Counted from the first letter of the stretch, positions 45,467-54,614 are shown. The stretch: DNA of 64,000 nt from [Candidatus Thermochlorobacteriaceae] bacterium GBChlB (GCA_000724175.1 JPGV01000012.1:1-64000), one strand, 5' to 3'. Numbers and translations are program-made. Notes: a model not told the origin generated them from the sequence alone.

Positions 45467-48400
45467 GTGCAAGGTGCTAACTTCGCTTCCGAAACATTGC
45501 ACAGAGGCTCAACCCGTCGACCGTTGCCGCAGAACCGCTTTCATCACATTGCCCGCCCGACACAGCTTTTCTGTGCGTTCATTTTTGCCGCGCTCTTCAC
45601 GCGGAACGCCGTTGCACAAACCGCCGACACGGCAACAGTCGATACTTCGAAAGCCGATACTTCGAGAGCCGATGCCGTAAAATTCGACACTTTAAAGACC
45701 GACCGCTCGCAAGCCATGACTCGACAAGCCCGCACGGTCGGCGGCGAAAAAATTCTCACCTTCACCACGCGCTCGCTCGACTCGCTCAAACTGCCCGATG
45801 AATTTATTTTTCGCGGTACGGAAAAAATTTACTTCGACAACCTGCGCATCGACTCCACGCGCTACCGCTTGGACGCGCGCAAAGGCGTGCTGTATCTGCG
45901 CTACCTCTTTCGGGATACGCTCGCGCATCGCATTGAGATTCGATATCGAGCCTTGCCGTTCCAATTGAAACAAGAATTTTTGCGCCGAGAACTCATTGTT
46001 CAAACAGCCGACACGCTTGCGCGAGACACCTTGCTCACGGCGAAACCAAAGACATCAACATTTCAACTCGACGATATTTTTTCAGGCACGGAACTTCGTC
46101 GGTCGGGCAGTTTGGTGCGCGGCATTACGCTCGGCTCGAACCAAGATTTGAATGTTACATCGGGCTTGCGCTTGCAGTTGGAAGGCAGGGTGGCGCCGGG
46201 TGTGGAAATCGCCGCCGCGCTCACCGATGAGAACACGCCGATTCAACCCGAAGGCAACACGCAAACCTTGCAGGAATTCGACCGCGTCTTTATTGAAGTG
46301 CGCTCGCAAAATGCAAAAGCCACTGTCGGCGATTTTAATTTGTCGCTCGCTGGAACGGAGTTTGCCAATCTTGAACGCCGATTACAGGGCGGCAAACTTG
46401 ACCTTTCATTTCAACTCGAGAGCGGGGCAGCCACATCAGGAACATTCGGATTCGCCAACGCTCGCGGACGATTTAACATCAACCAGTTCAACGGGCGCGA
46501 CGGCGTTCAAGGTCCGTATCGACTGACGGGAACCAACGGCGAGCCGTTCATCATTGTGCTGGCAGGAACGGAGCGCGTCTATGTCGACGGCGAACAGATG
46601 ACTCGCGGACAAAACAACGACTATGTGATTGAATACGCGACGGGCGAAATTTTTTTCCAGCCACGTCGGCTCATCACGCAGCAAAGCCGCATCACCGTTG
46701 ATTTTCAATTTACTGACCGACTTTATCCGCGAAATTTTTTGGCAGGAAAAACCGAAACATCGCTCTTTGGCGGGCGCGTTAAATTTCAGGCGTCGTATCT
46801 TTCTGAATCGGACGATGAAGCGTCGCCGATTGATTTTTTACTCTCTGCGTCGGCGATTGAGGCGCTACGCGGCGCGGGCGCAGACCGACTGCGCGCCGTT
46901 GATACGACGGCGTTTGTCGGCGTTGATACGCTTGGTCGACCGCGCGGAAGTTACGCACGTGTCGACACCGTTGTGAACGGAAGCGCGACGCAAATTTTTC
47001 GCTTCGTCGGACAGGGCGGAGACAGCGCGTTTTGGTCGCCGCCGTTCAGCATCGTTCCCGATGGGCAAGGCAGTTACAGAAGAGTCTCATTTGGCATTTT
47101 TGAATTTGTTGGTGAGGGCTTGGGCAACCATGTTCCCGTGCGGCTCTTGCCGATTCCGACGGCACAGAGCGTTTTTGACCTCTCGCTGCAAGCGTCTCCG
47201 TTTAAAGAGCTTACGGTTTCCGTCGAGGGCGCGTTATCGCAGAACGACCTGAACAAATTTTCCACACTCGATGATTCACTCAGCGCGGGCAGCGCGTATA
47301 AATTTTCTGCGACACTTGCGCCAAAAAATGTATCGCTGTTCGGCGCAATGCTTGGCGATATGAGCGTTCAATTTTCGCAACGTTTTACAGGACGCACCTT
47401 TGCGTTTATTGATAGAACACTGCCCGTCGATTTAAACCGCAGTTTCAACCTGATTGATTTCGATGGTCGCGCGCTCCTCACTGCCCAAACGGCGGAACTC
47501 ATTCGCACTGCATCGGTCGTGTATCAGCCCGTCAAACCGCTTCAACTCTCGTATCAATTCGGCAGGCTCGACCGTGAGGCGTTGTTTAGTTCAACCCGTC
47601 AAGAACTCGACGCGCAACTTAGAATTGACTCGCTGACGACATCGAGCTACAACGCAGCTTTCACCAGCAGCAGAAACGGTCAAACCTTGGAACGCGCCGA
47701 CTGGCTACGGCAGGTAGGACGAGTCAATCTGCAATTTCGTCTATCAACAGAAGGCGCGCTTAACTTTCTGGTGCAGCCGTTTTTGAGCATAGAACTTTCA
47801 GACAAAAAAACGCGCAATCTTGCAACCGACACGCTGCGCACCGATAGCCACAACATTCTCGACGCGACCGCTGGAGTGCGCTTATTGGGTCTTTTTGGAC
47901 AAACGCTTGGATTTAGTTTCGGGTATCGCTCCGATGACCTCTTCGATGCGGTTGAACCGTTCAGCGCAGCGCTCGTTCCCGCCTCGATTGCGCGGACGCT
48001 CTCGGCGGAGTGGCTTGTGCCAACAACCGGCGATTTTCTCGCGCAGTTCAATTTCACCAATCGCATTCGCCAGTTCAGTCGGCGCTTTAGAGAACGCAGC
48101 AATGCAGACAACGAGACGTTCATTTTGCGCTTGCAAACCCGATACACGCCGTTCAAATCCGCTCTCGAAGCCGAATGGCTCTATGATGTCTCGACGGAGC
48201 AAACGTCGCGGTTGGAGCGGCAATTTTTCGCCGTGCCACTTGGGCGAGGCAACTTTATCTGGCGCGACCGCAATCAAAATGGGTTGCGCGAATTTGAAGA
48301 GTATGTTCCAATCACGTTCATCGGCGAACTTGGCGACGACAATTTGCAGTATGTCTTGCGCACCTTTCCGAGTGACCGGCTTTTTCCGACCATTGATTTG

Positions 48401-49267
48401 CGCACCAGCGCACGCCTTCGCTTACGCCCATCGAGATTCTTCCCCACCCGCGACGCCCTGTTGGAAAAGGTAATTTCAGCTATCTCGACCGAAACATTGG
48501 TTCGACTCGAGGAACGCAGCACCGAACCCGACTTACGACAAATTTATTTTTTGAACTTCTCGCGCTTTCAAAACGACTCGACGACTCTTGCGGGAAATTT
48601 CACCATTCAACAAGATGTATGGCTGTTTGAAAATGAACTCACGAATTTCCGATTTCGATTCCAACGGCGGAACGGGCTCAATCAATTCAGCTTGGGCGTC
48701 GAGCGGCGGCTGTTTGAAGAACACAGCGTGCGATTCGTTACGCGCATCGGTTATGAACTCGGCATCGAACTCAATGCGTTCTCGACATTCAACCGCTCAC
48801 TTGCCGCATCAACGACGTCAATTGCAGGCGGAACAAGTCGGCAGTTCAACATCAACGCGGTCGGTGTTACGCCCGATATCTCTTATCGTCCATTTCAGGA
48901 TTTTGAGTTGGGGATTCGGGTCAGCTATGAACAGCGCGACGATGTATTTCCACTTGAGCGTGGCGGCACCGCAGCACGGTCGGTGATTAACTCGCAGCAA
49001 CTTCGCGCCACATATTCATTTCGCGGCAAAGGCAGAGTAAGCGCGCAGGTCGAGCGCAATCAATCCGTTCTATCAGGCATTGATGCCTTCGATGCCGTTT
49101 TTGAACTCACCAACGGCAATCCCTTCGGCACTAACTTTATTTGGCGTGTGGACTTTGATTACCGCATTAGTCAATTCATCACTGCGTCGGCAGGCTACGA
49201 CGGACGCGCACTCTCCACAGGCAGAGTCATCAACACTGGCAGAGCCGAAGTGCGTGCCGTATTTTAA
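45467..49267 (+). CDS. Large outer-membrane beta-barrel protein, unknown function
   Basis: About 1266 residues, start uncertain (GTG 45467 gives a plausible signal peptide ending NAVAQ). After a Thr/Asp-rich stretch (repeated DTSKADTSRADA) there is a middle block containing ERVYVDGEQMTRGQNNDYVI and EYATGEIFFQPRRLIT, similar to the beta-domain seen in SprA-type T9SS translocon proteins and many Ignavibacteria surface proteins. The C-terminal two-thirds show alternating short beta strands and the protein ends in Phe, the usual signal for outer-membrane barrel insertion. Possibly a T9SS- or transport-linked barrel. No domain can be named with certainty. Confidence 0.75.
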   Translation: MQGANFASETLHRGSTRRPLPQNRFHHIARPTQLFCAFIFAALFTRNAVAQTADTATVDTSKADTSRADAVKFDTLKTDRSQAMTRQARTVGGEKILTFTTRSLDSLKLPDEFIFRGTEKIYFDNLRIDSTRYRLDARKGVLYLRYLFRDTLAHRIEIRYRALPFQLKQEFLRRELIVQTADTLARDTLLTAKPKTSTFQLDDIFSGTELRRSGSLVRGITLGSNQDLNVTSGLRLQLEGRVAPGVEIAAALTDENTPIQPEGNTQTLQEFDRVFIEVRSQNAKATVGDFNLSLAGTEFANLERRLQGGKLDLSFQLESGAATSGTFGFANARGRFNINQFNGRDGVQGPYRLTGTNGEPFIIVLAGTERVYVDGEQMTRGQNNDYVIEYATGEIFFQPRRLITQQSRITVDFQFTDRLYPRNFLAGKTETSLFGGRVKFQASYLSESDDEASPIDFLLSASAIEALRGAGADRLRAVDTTAFVGVDTLGRPRGSYARVDTVVNGSATQIFRFVGQGGDSAFWSPPFSIVPDGQGSYRRVSFGIFEFVGEGLGNHVPVRLLPIPTAQSVFDLSLQASPFKELTVSVEGALSQNDLNKFSTLDDSLSAGSAYKFSATLAPKNVSLFGAMLGDMSVQFSQRFTGRTFAFIDRTLPVDLNRSFNLIDFDGRALLTAQTAELIRTASVVYQPVKPLQLSYQFGRLDREALFSSTRQELDAQLRIDSLTTSSYNAAFTSSRNGQTLERADWLRQVGRVNLQFRLSTEGALNFLVQPFLSIELSDKKTRNLATDTLRTDSHNILDATAGVRLLGLFGQTLGFSFGYRSDDLFDAVEPFSAALVPASIARTLSAEWLVPTTGDFLAQFNFTNRIRQFSRRFRERSNADNETFILRLQTRYTPFKSALEAEWLYDVSTEQTSRLERQFFAVPLGRGNFIWRDRNQNGLREFEEYVPITFIGELGDDNLQYVLRTFPSDRLFPTIDLRTSARLRLRPSRFFPTRDALLEKVISAISTETLVRLEERSTEPDLRQIYFLNFSRFQNDSTTLAGNFTIQQDVWLFENELTNFRFRFQRRNGLNQFSLGVERRLFEEHSVRFVTRIGYELGIELNAFSTFNRSLAASTTSIAGGTSRQFNINAVGVTPDISYRPFQDFELGIRVSYEQRDDVFPLERGGTAARSVINSQQLRATYSFRGKGRVSAQVERNQSVLSGIDAFDAVFELTNGNPFGTNFIWRVDFDYRISQFITASAGYDGRALSTGRVINTGRAEVRAVF

Positions 49268-49281
49268 TCGTTCGCGGTTTT

Positions 49282-49414
49282 ACCTAACAGCGGTTTGGCG
49301 TAATGGCGGGTGCAGTTCTTCGTATGACAGTATTGTGGTAGGTTCAGGTGCAGTTCTTCGATTGCACTTTTGTGCTAAAAATCCGCCACTACGCCAAGCC
49401 GCAAAACGTTAGCA
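49282..49414 (-). repeat. Integron attC recombination site of the toxin-antitoxin cassette
   Basis: 133-bp imperfect palindrome. On the minus strand it opens with R'' box TGCTAAC (49414-49408) and closes with R' box GTTAGGT (49288-49282), the latter matching GTTRRRY. Two 20-bp arms (49290-49309 and 49383-49402) pair at 18 of 20 positions. The loop holds a 14-bp direct repeat GGTGCAGTTCTTCG (49309-49322, 49347-49360). Recombination would fall between G 49288 and T 49287. Confidence 0.85.
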
Positions 49415-49447
49415 GTGGTTTTTCTTTCTTCGTCCGTTAATTTGCCC

Positions 49448-49750
49448 TTAGAGTTTAATTGAGAGTTCTAGGTGTCCTCCAAGTCCAAGTTCAACTATTT
49501 TTTGAAGCGTCGAAATACGAACTTCCTTAATGTTGTTCTCGATTTTTGAAATGTAGCCTTTGTTTGTTCCGCATTTTTCTGCAAGCTCTTCTTGTGTCAT
49601 TCCTTTTTCAAGTCGAGCTTGTTGAATGAGAAAACCGAGTCTAAATGCTTCATAACCTTTTTCAAACTTGTCACGTTTGTCTGTTCCTTTTTTACCATAT
49701 TGTTCTTCAACAAATTGGTCAAGTGTTTTTAAATTATTTTTCTTGCTCAT
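49448..49750 (-). CDS. HigA-like XRE-family antitoxin
   Basis: 100 residues. A helix-turn-helix domain (about 40-95) of the Cro/C1 type carries MTQEELAEKCGTNKGYISKIENN. In HigBA systems it binds and neutralises the toxin and represses its own operon. Its start overlaps the toxin frame end by 17 bp, in toxin-first order as in higBA. The Lys-rich N-terminus (1-35) would contact the toxin. It is intact even though the toxin is broken. AT-rich compared with its neighbours. Confidence 0.88.
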   Translation of the reverse strand: MSKKNNLKTLDQFVEEQYGKKGTDKRDKFEKGYEAFRLGFLIQQARLEKGMTQEELAEKCGTNKGYISKIENNIKEVRISTLQKIVELGLGGHLELSIKL

Positions 49751-50088
49751 ATTCTTTTTTAATTTTTAATGCTTTTTCAATTTCTGATTTTGGTGTCTTC
49801 TGGGTCTTTTTTTGAAACCCGTTAGCCAGCACTATAAGTTTTCCTTCGTCAAAGAAGCAGAATATGCGAAAAATATCACTCCCTTGCTTAACTCTGATTT
49901 CATAAAGTCCATTCGTCCCCGTCATATGCTCAAAGTAATCGGTCGGAATGTGTTGATGAGTGTTGATGAGTTTCAATAATTCTAAACGTCCATAGTATCT
50001 TATCTTTTACTTTCTGCTTCTGTTTTTCAAAGAAGTCGGTAAAGTAGTTTTTATACAAAGTAACTGTCCTTAGTTTTATTTCACTCAT
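49734..50088 (-). pseudogene. HigB/RelE-type toxin, disrupted by a 10-bp tandem duplication
   Basis: The start is ATG 50088 (MSEIKLRTVTLYKNYFTDFF). Translation runs well to ETHQH, then shifts frame because the 10-bp unit tgttgatgag (plus strand) is duplicated at 49951-49960 and 49961-49970. Deleting one copy joins the two halves into one continuous protein of about 114 residues (RIIETHQHIPTDYFEHMTG). The distal half alone (YEIRVKQGSDIFRIFCFFDE, QKKTQKTPKSEIEKAL) is the RelE-fold HigB core. HigB cleaves mRNA on ribosomes. The toxin is presumably inactive here. The intact antitoxin gene follows. Confidence 0.85.
49951..49970. repeat. 10-bp exact tandem duplication breaking the toxin gene
   Basis: tgttgatgag occurs twice head to tail. 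Ten is not divisible by three, so the toxin frame is lost at this point. Confidence 0.92.
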
Positions 50089-50094
50089 ACGTTG

Positions 50095-50125
50095 CAAAGG
50101 TATGAAAAGTTGTCCTAATGAGCAA
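50095..50125 (-). promoter_or_regulatory. Bacteroidetes-type promoter of the cassette
   Basis: On the minus strand TTG (50125-50123), then 20 bp, then TACCTTTG (50102-50095), matching the -33 TTG and -7 TAnnTTTG pattern. The expected start of transcription falls at about the toxin ATG (50088), so the mRNA would be almost leaderless. Confidence 0.7.
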
Positions 50126-50213
50126 CTTTATTTTTGATTTTTGTGACACTTTGTTTTAAGGGGTCGTTTTTCTAAAATCACTGCTAACAGATTTATTTAC
50201 GCCTGAACAGCGC

Positions 50214-52250
50214 TTACCGAATTTTTACGGACAGAATTTTATCGCCGATTTCAATCTTGTCGACGACATCTATTCCTCTCACGACTTTGCCAAACACGGT
50301 GTAGCGTCCATCTAAATGCGGGTGATGCGCGTGCATAATAAAAAACTGCGAGCCTTCGGTATCTTTTCCTGCCGACGCCATGCCGAGTATTCCGCGCTCA
50401 TAGCGACGCCTTGTAAACTCGGAGCGAATGGAATACGGCGGTCCGCCTGTGCCGTCGCCGCGTGGGTCGCCGCCCTGAATGACAAAACTCGATACCACTC
50501 GATGAAATGGCAATCCGTCGTAAAAATTTTTCTCTACAAGCTCAACAAAACTCTTGACGGTATATGTCGCTTCGTTGATGAATAGGTCAAGTTCAATTTC
50601 GCCTTTGGTCGTGTTCAAAATCGCCGTTGGATTTTTCGGATATTTTTTCAGCCATGTCCAATCGGCAGGTTTTTTTGGCGCGTCTTTTACAGCAAGCGGT
50701 GTTTCCATTAATGTGTAATACACATCTGCCGCTTTTTTTCGAACTGCCGCGTTGTCGTCGGACGCATATATTTTCACACCCTCTGCAACACTTGCGTCTT
50801 TTAATTTTCCAAGCGCGTCTAAAAGTTCAATAACGGTCTCCACATCGCTCGATGACTGAATTTTTTTCAGCGCATTCAGAATCGGCACAGCGTATTTCGG
50901 CTGCGCGTGCAGCGAATCCACGAGAATGGACACGATGAGTTGAACTGCGCCCGTGTTCTGCGGCGACGCAGAAACGTGAAACGCTAATGCGCTCAGCAGT
51001 GCGCTTTCAAAGAGCGTGTCCGTTGTATTTTTTTGCTTATCGAGTTTCCAGCAGCGTCCCCATGCTTGTAACGCAGCGCGCGCTAACGATGGGTCTTTGG
51101 ATTCCAAGTTCGTTTTCAGGAGCGGCAAAAAATTTTGGTATGACGCGCCTTTCTCGGCAAAAAGTCCGACGGCAGTTAAGTGCGCGGGGACGACTGCGTT
51201 GTTTTTTTGCGCGTCCGAAATCAGGGCAGCAGCCTTTTCAGGCGCAACTTGTGCAAGCGTGCGAATGGCTTCGGCGCGAAGGTCTGGCGATGCAGCATTG
51301 AGCGACGATTCAACCTGTGCAATGAGCGCAGCGTGTTTTTCCATAGCATCGTTCAAACTTTTCCGGCGCGCCAGCGCCAGCAATGCTTCTTTGTGCAAAT
51401 GATAGTTCGTCGATTGCAAGAGCGTTTGAATTGATGCGTAAATCTTTGCGGCATCGTCGGGATAGAAATTTGATAGCGAGCGTAGGGCGCTGACCGCCAC
51501 GCGCCAATCTTTATCGGTTGTTGCTTTTGCCAGCGCGTCGACCGACGCTCTTGAGTTCACTCTGCCAAGCGCAACGGCCGCATACAGTCTTGCATCTGCG
51601 CTGCTCGAGGCAATTGCATCGAGCAACGTTTTCTCTGCCAAACTAAGAAATGACGCCGTTGTTACGCGAGCCAACCCATATATCGCAAAATTGAACGACG
51701 CAGATTTTTTCGTGGCTTGATACAGTTCAATCAATTTGGCAACCGATTTTTGCGAGACAACATTGCGAATGGCGAAGCGCGCGAGCGCCTCCGCTTGTGC
51801 CTGACGCAACCGCTCGGTTTTGAACATCAGCGCTGCCACTTCTTCTAACGCTGCTTCCGACCCGAACAGCCCGATGGCGTTGAGCAGTTCCGCTTTAACA
51901 AATTCATCGCGTTCATCGGACAGTTTTTTCAACGCATCAGGTTCGTCAGTTTTTGCATTGGGCGATACGCGCAGTGTTTGTCCTAAGGCGAAGGCCGCCG
52001 CACTGCGGACATTTTTTTCGGGAGAGCGCATCGCTTCTAAAATTTTCGGTGCGGCGCTGTCTGCTTGAACTGAGGCAAGTGCAAGAAGCGCGGCGTTATC
52101 GATCGCAGCGTCTTTGCCAATGAACGACACGACTTTTTTCCAGTCGCGTGCATCGGCAGCTTCCTTAATCAAGCGCATATCAGGCGTGAGGGATTGCGCG
52201 GCGAGTGCGGTCGAGCACATCAGCGCCACGAGCGCAACGAACAGTTTCAT
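50214..52250 (-). CDS. Exported HEAT-repeat protein with C-terminal cyclophilin
   Basis: 678 residues. A signal peptide (MKLFVALVALMCSTALAAQ) is followed by a long solenoid of HEAT/PBS-lyase-like repeats (about 25-540, such as AAAFALGQTL and AAVALGRVNS). The last 130 residues are a cyclophilin-type peptidyl-prolyl isomerase: LPFHRVVSSFVIQGGDPRGDG, GMASAGKDTEGSQFFIMH and HLDGRYTVFGKV. It probably folds or scaffolds proteins in the periplasm. The integron cassette lies 26 bp after its stop. A terminator separates it from the upstream TPR gene. Confidence 0.9.
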   Translation of the reverse strand: MKLFVALVALMCSTALAAQSLTPDMRLIKEAADARDWKKVVSFIGKDAAIDNAALLALASVQADSAAPKILEAMRSPEKNVRSAAAFALGQTLRVSPNAKTDEPDALKKLSDERDEFVKAELLNAIGLFGSEAALEEVAALMFKTERLRQAQAEALARFAIRNVVSQKSVAKLIELYQATKKSASFNFAIYGLARVTTASFLSLAEKTLLDAIASSSADARLYAAVALGRVNSRASVDALAKATTDKDWRVAVSALRSLSNFYPDDAAKIYASIQTLLQSTNYHLHKEALLALARRKSLNDAMEKHAALIAQVESSLNAASPDLRAEAIRTLAQVAPEKAAALISDAQKNNAVVPAHLTAVGLFAEKGASYQNFLPLLKTNLESKDPSLARAALQAWGRCWKLDKQKNTTDTLFESALLSALAFHVSASPQNTGAVQLIVSILVDSLHAQPKYAVPILNALKKIQSSSDVETVIELLDALGKLKDASVAEGVKIYASDDNAAVRKKAADVYYTLMETPLAVKDAPKKPADWTWLKKYPKNPTAILNTTKGEIELDLFINEATYTVKSFVELVEKNFYDGLPFHRVVSSFVIQGGDPRGDGTGGPPYSIRSEFTRRRYERGILGMASAGKDTEGSQFFIMHAHHPHLDGRYTVFGKVVRGIDVVDKIEIGDKILSVKIR

Positions 52251-52281
52251 TTATTATTCAAGTTAAAGTGAGACAAAAATG

Positions 52282-52316
52282 AAAATAAAAAAGCCCCGCG
52301 TCTTGGCGAGGCTTTT
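52282..52316 (-). terminator. Rho-independent terminator after the TPR gene
   Basis: Minus strand: AAAAGCCTCGC pairs with GCGGGGCTTTT (11 bp, one G-T pair, 6-base loop), followed by TTATTTTC. It lies between the TPR gene stop (52334) and the HEAT-cyclophilin start (52250), so the two are separate units. Confidence 0.88.
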
Positions 52317-52333
52317 GGGTGCTGGCATCAGCG

Positions 52334-53545
52334 TTATTCTTCTTTGCCTGTTTTCTCTTTATCGAGTGCATCTTTGGATTCCGCGTTCATATCCAAATTC
52401 GCATACACGGTGGCGAGCAGTCGCCAGTACATCTTTTTGTTTTCGCGCTCTGCGGCAGGCTTCAGCACTTCTAATGCTTTTTGGTAATACGGCTTGCCTT
52501 CGGTGTAGTCAGGAATACGCGCGTTTTTCTTCTTCTTGTCCTTCGCATAAACGGCTTTTACGCTGTCTTCGAACGTTTGTTTTTTGGCGCGCGCGAGTCG
52601 AACATAGCAGTAGGCGATGTCGTAAGCAATGTCCGAATTGGTCGGCGCAAGTTTCGCTGCTTCGTTGTATTCGGCGATGGCTTCTTCGTAGCGACTGCTG
52701 TCTTGTAAGGCTCGACCAATTAAACGATGCACGTTGCCCGCTAAATCAATGACGCGCTTTTTGTCTCTCTCCGACGCGGTGGCGATGGCTTTATCAAGCA
52801 GTTTTTCCGCATCTTTCATTCGACCGCCTTGCGCGTATGCGACGATAAGGCGCGTCAAAATCTCGGAAGAACCGTAGCCTTTGCTAACCGCGCCTTCGAA
52901 GACCTCAATGGCTTTGTTGGAGTCGTGCATACGGTCGGCGTAGAGCGAGCCGAGTTGCAAATAGGCGAGCGTGTCGGTAGGCTTTTTGGAAATATATTTT
53001 TTCAACGCCGCTTCGGCTTCGGGATATTTTTTCTGAACAATGTAGGTTCGCGCAAGCGGGTCGTAAGGCTGAGCGCTATCTGGACAGAGGTCGGTGGCGA
53101 GTTTAAATTTCATTCCCGCCGAATCGAGCAAAGCAATCTTTTTGGGCTCTTCTTTTTCTGAAATGGCGTTGTTGAAGAGCGTGATGCCATCGTTGAAGAC
53201 CACCACCCACATGCCGCGAATACCGTTCTCGGCTTGAATCTTCATCAGTTTCGCGTTGTTATCGTTGGCGTTGATCTCCAAGACTCTCGCATAGGCTTCT
53301 TTCGCCTTGATGTAATCGTCAGCCCGATGGTCGGCTTGAGATTTTTTATAGTAGAGATTACCAAGCAATTGATAGCCCTCAATGGCGTTGGAGTTGTTCG
53401 GGTCGTCTTTCAGAATGCGCGTGATTTCGGCGATAGCTTTATCATCTTCGTTGCGCTGAATCATGGATTTCACTGAACCCCATTGTGCGGTTGCCGCCGT
53501 CGTTAATAGAGCGGACACACACACAGTCAAAACTAAACGTTTCAT
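52334..53545 (-). CDS. Exported TPR-repeat protein
   Basis: 403 residues with a signal peptide cleaved near TAATAQ. At least six tetratricopeptide-like repeats are visible (for example YIKAKEAYARVLEINAN, YPEAEAALKKYISKKPTD, YEEAIAEYNEAAKLAPTN), so it likely scaffolds envelope proteins. The last part is Lys-rich with DALDKEKTGKEE. No catalytic motif. Own transcription unit, ended by a strong terminator. Function not known. Confidence 0.85.
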   Translation of the reverse strand: MKRLVLTVCVSALLTTAATAQWGSVKSMIQRNEDDKAIAEITRILKDDPNNSNAIEGYQLLGNLYYKKSQADHRADDYIKAKEAYARVLEINANDNNAKLMKIQAENGIRGMWVVVFNDGITLFNNAISEKEEPKKIALLDSAGMKFKLATDLCPDSAQPYDPLARTYIVQKKYPEAEAALKKYISKKPTDTLAYLQLGSLYADRMHDSNKAIEVFEGAVSKGYGSSEILTRLIVAYAQGGRMKDAEKLLDKAIATASERDKKRVIDLAGNVHRLIGRALQDSSRYEEAIAEYNEAAKLAPTNSDIAYDIAYCYVRLARAKKQTFEDSVKAVYAKDKKKKNARIPDYTEGKPYYQKALEVLKPAAERENKKMYWRLLATVYANLDMNAESKDALDKEKTGKEE

Positions 53546-53729
53546 TTCTGCTGGTTTAAGTTGCTTGTTGCTTTTGAATTATTTTCAAATTTAGATTGAA
53601 GAATGAAAATATAGCGCACCGTGCTTTTTTTCAAGTCTCTTTTTCACGCGTGGTTTTTTGGTTTAGCGGGCGGCGATTGCATATATTTGCAACTTTGTAA
53701 AATTGCTTAACGCTAAGCTTCTCTGCGTA

Positions 53730-54614
53730 ATGATAGAAAGCATGACGGGCTACGGCAACGGGAGTTGCTCTGATGCCGGCTTGCACGCCTCCGCCGAAAT
53801 TCGTTCTGTCAACAGCCGTTTCATTGAAATTTCGGTCAAGTTGCCGCGTCAGTTCAGCGCGCGCGAATTGGAAGTTCGCGAATTTATTCGAAAAGAGTTG
53901 CAGCGTGGGAAAATCTCCGTTACGGTTCAATTGGAACGCGACGCAGGCAGAGACCTTCCCATTCGCATCAATGTTGAAAGTGTCCGTGCTTACGCAGCCT
54001 TGCTCTCTGAACTGCGAACAGCCGCAGGTATCGACGAGCCAATTCGCTTAGACCATCTCTTGAAATTTTCCGAAGTGTTTGTATCCAACGAAGATGCCGA
54101 CAGCGGTCAGGACAAAGAGTGGTCAGCAGTGCAGAAAGCCTTGATGCTCTCGATTCACGCGCTCAAAGAGATGCGCCGCAAAGAAGGCGAAGAACTCTTA
54201 CGCGATTTTCAAAAACGCATTCACTCGATTGAAGAGACGCTCGATCGTGTGCAGGCGCTCTCTCAAAAAACCATTGACGATGTGCGGGAAAAACTGCGTG
54301 GGCGCGTCCGCGAAATTCTTGTTGACGAAAGCAAAATCAGCCGAGAGCGCCTGGAACTTGAACTTGTTTTGCTCGCCGATAAATTAGACATCACCGAAGA
54401 ATGCGTTCGGTTCAGAAGCCATAATAAATTTTTTCTGAAAACCTTGATGCAGGACGATTCGCCTGGACGCAAATTAAATTTCCTTTTGCAGGAACAAAAT
54501 CGCGAAGCCAACACCATTGCGGCAAAAGCACAAAACGCCGACATCGCGCAAGCGATGGTCTTCGTGAAAGAAGAGCTTGAAAAAATCAGGGAGCAAGTTC
54601 AAAACATTGAGTAA
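53730..54614 (+). CDS. yicC: YicC/YloC-family endoribonuclease
   Basis: 294 residues from ATG 53730. MIESMTGYGNGSC is the diagnostic N-terminus, with EIRSVNSRFIEISVKLPR and, at the end, LNFLLQEQNREANTIAAKAQN. The family is a metal-dependent endoribonuclease implicated in RNA turnover, often encoded next to gmk and rpoZ. Here gmk follows after 23 bp and rpoZ after that, which is the classic order. A Thr/Ser-poor charged coiled region is present in the middle. Confidence 0.95.
   Translation: MIESMTGYGNGSCSDAGLHASAEIRSVNSRFIEISVKLPRQFSARELEVREFIRKELQRGKISVTVQLERDAGRDLPIRINVESVRAYAALLSELRTAAGIDEPIRLDHLLKFSEVFVSNEDADSGQDKEWSAVQKALMLSIHALKEMRRKEGEELLRDFQKRIHSIEETLDRVQALSQKTIDDVREKLRGRVREILVDESKISRERLELELVLLADKLDITEECVRFRSHNKFFLKTLMQDDSPGRKLNFLLQEQNREANTIAAKAQNADIAQAMVFVKEELEKIREQVQNIE

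Larger units (their letters stand above)
49288..50187 (-). mobile_element. Solitary integron gene cassette (900 bp) with higBA-type TA pair
   Basis: Read on the minus strand, the cassette starts after G of GTTAGCA (50188) and ends in the attC at G 49288. The R'' box TGCTAAC is exactly complementary to GTTAGCA, the box formed when the circular cassette closes, which is the expected signature of integration. Inside: promoter, broken toxin, antitoxin, 33-bp spacer, attC. The cassette is visibly more AT-rich than its flanks. Removing it rejoins CTGTTAGGT, a single GTT-type target 26 bp after the HEAT-cyclophilin stop. No integrase, attI or second attC is visible in the window. Confidence 0.85.

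Noticed and set aside
49734-49976. The distal toxin half as a complete 80-residue gene
   Set aside because: It begins inside the conserved domain, lacks its first strand and helix, and its frame is joined to an upstream ATG only after removal of the 10-bp repeat.
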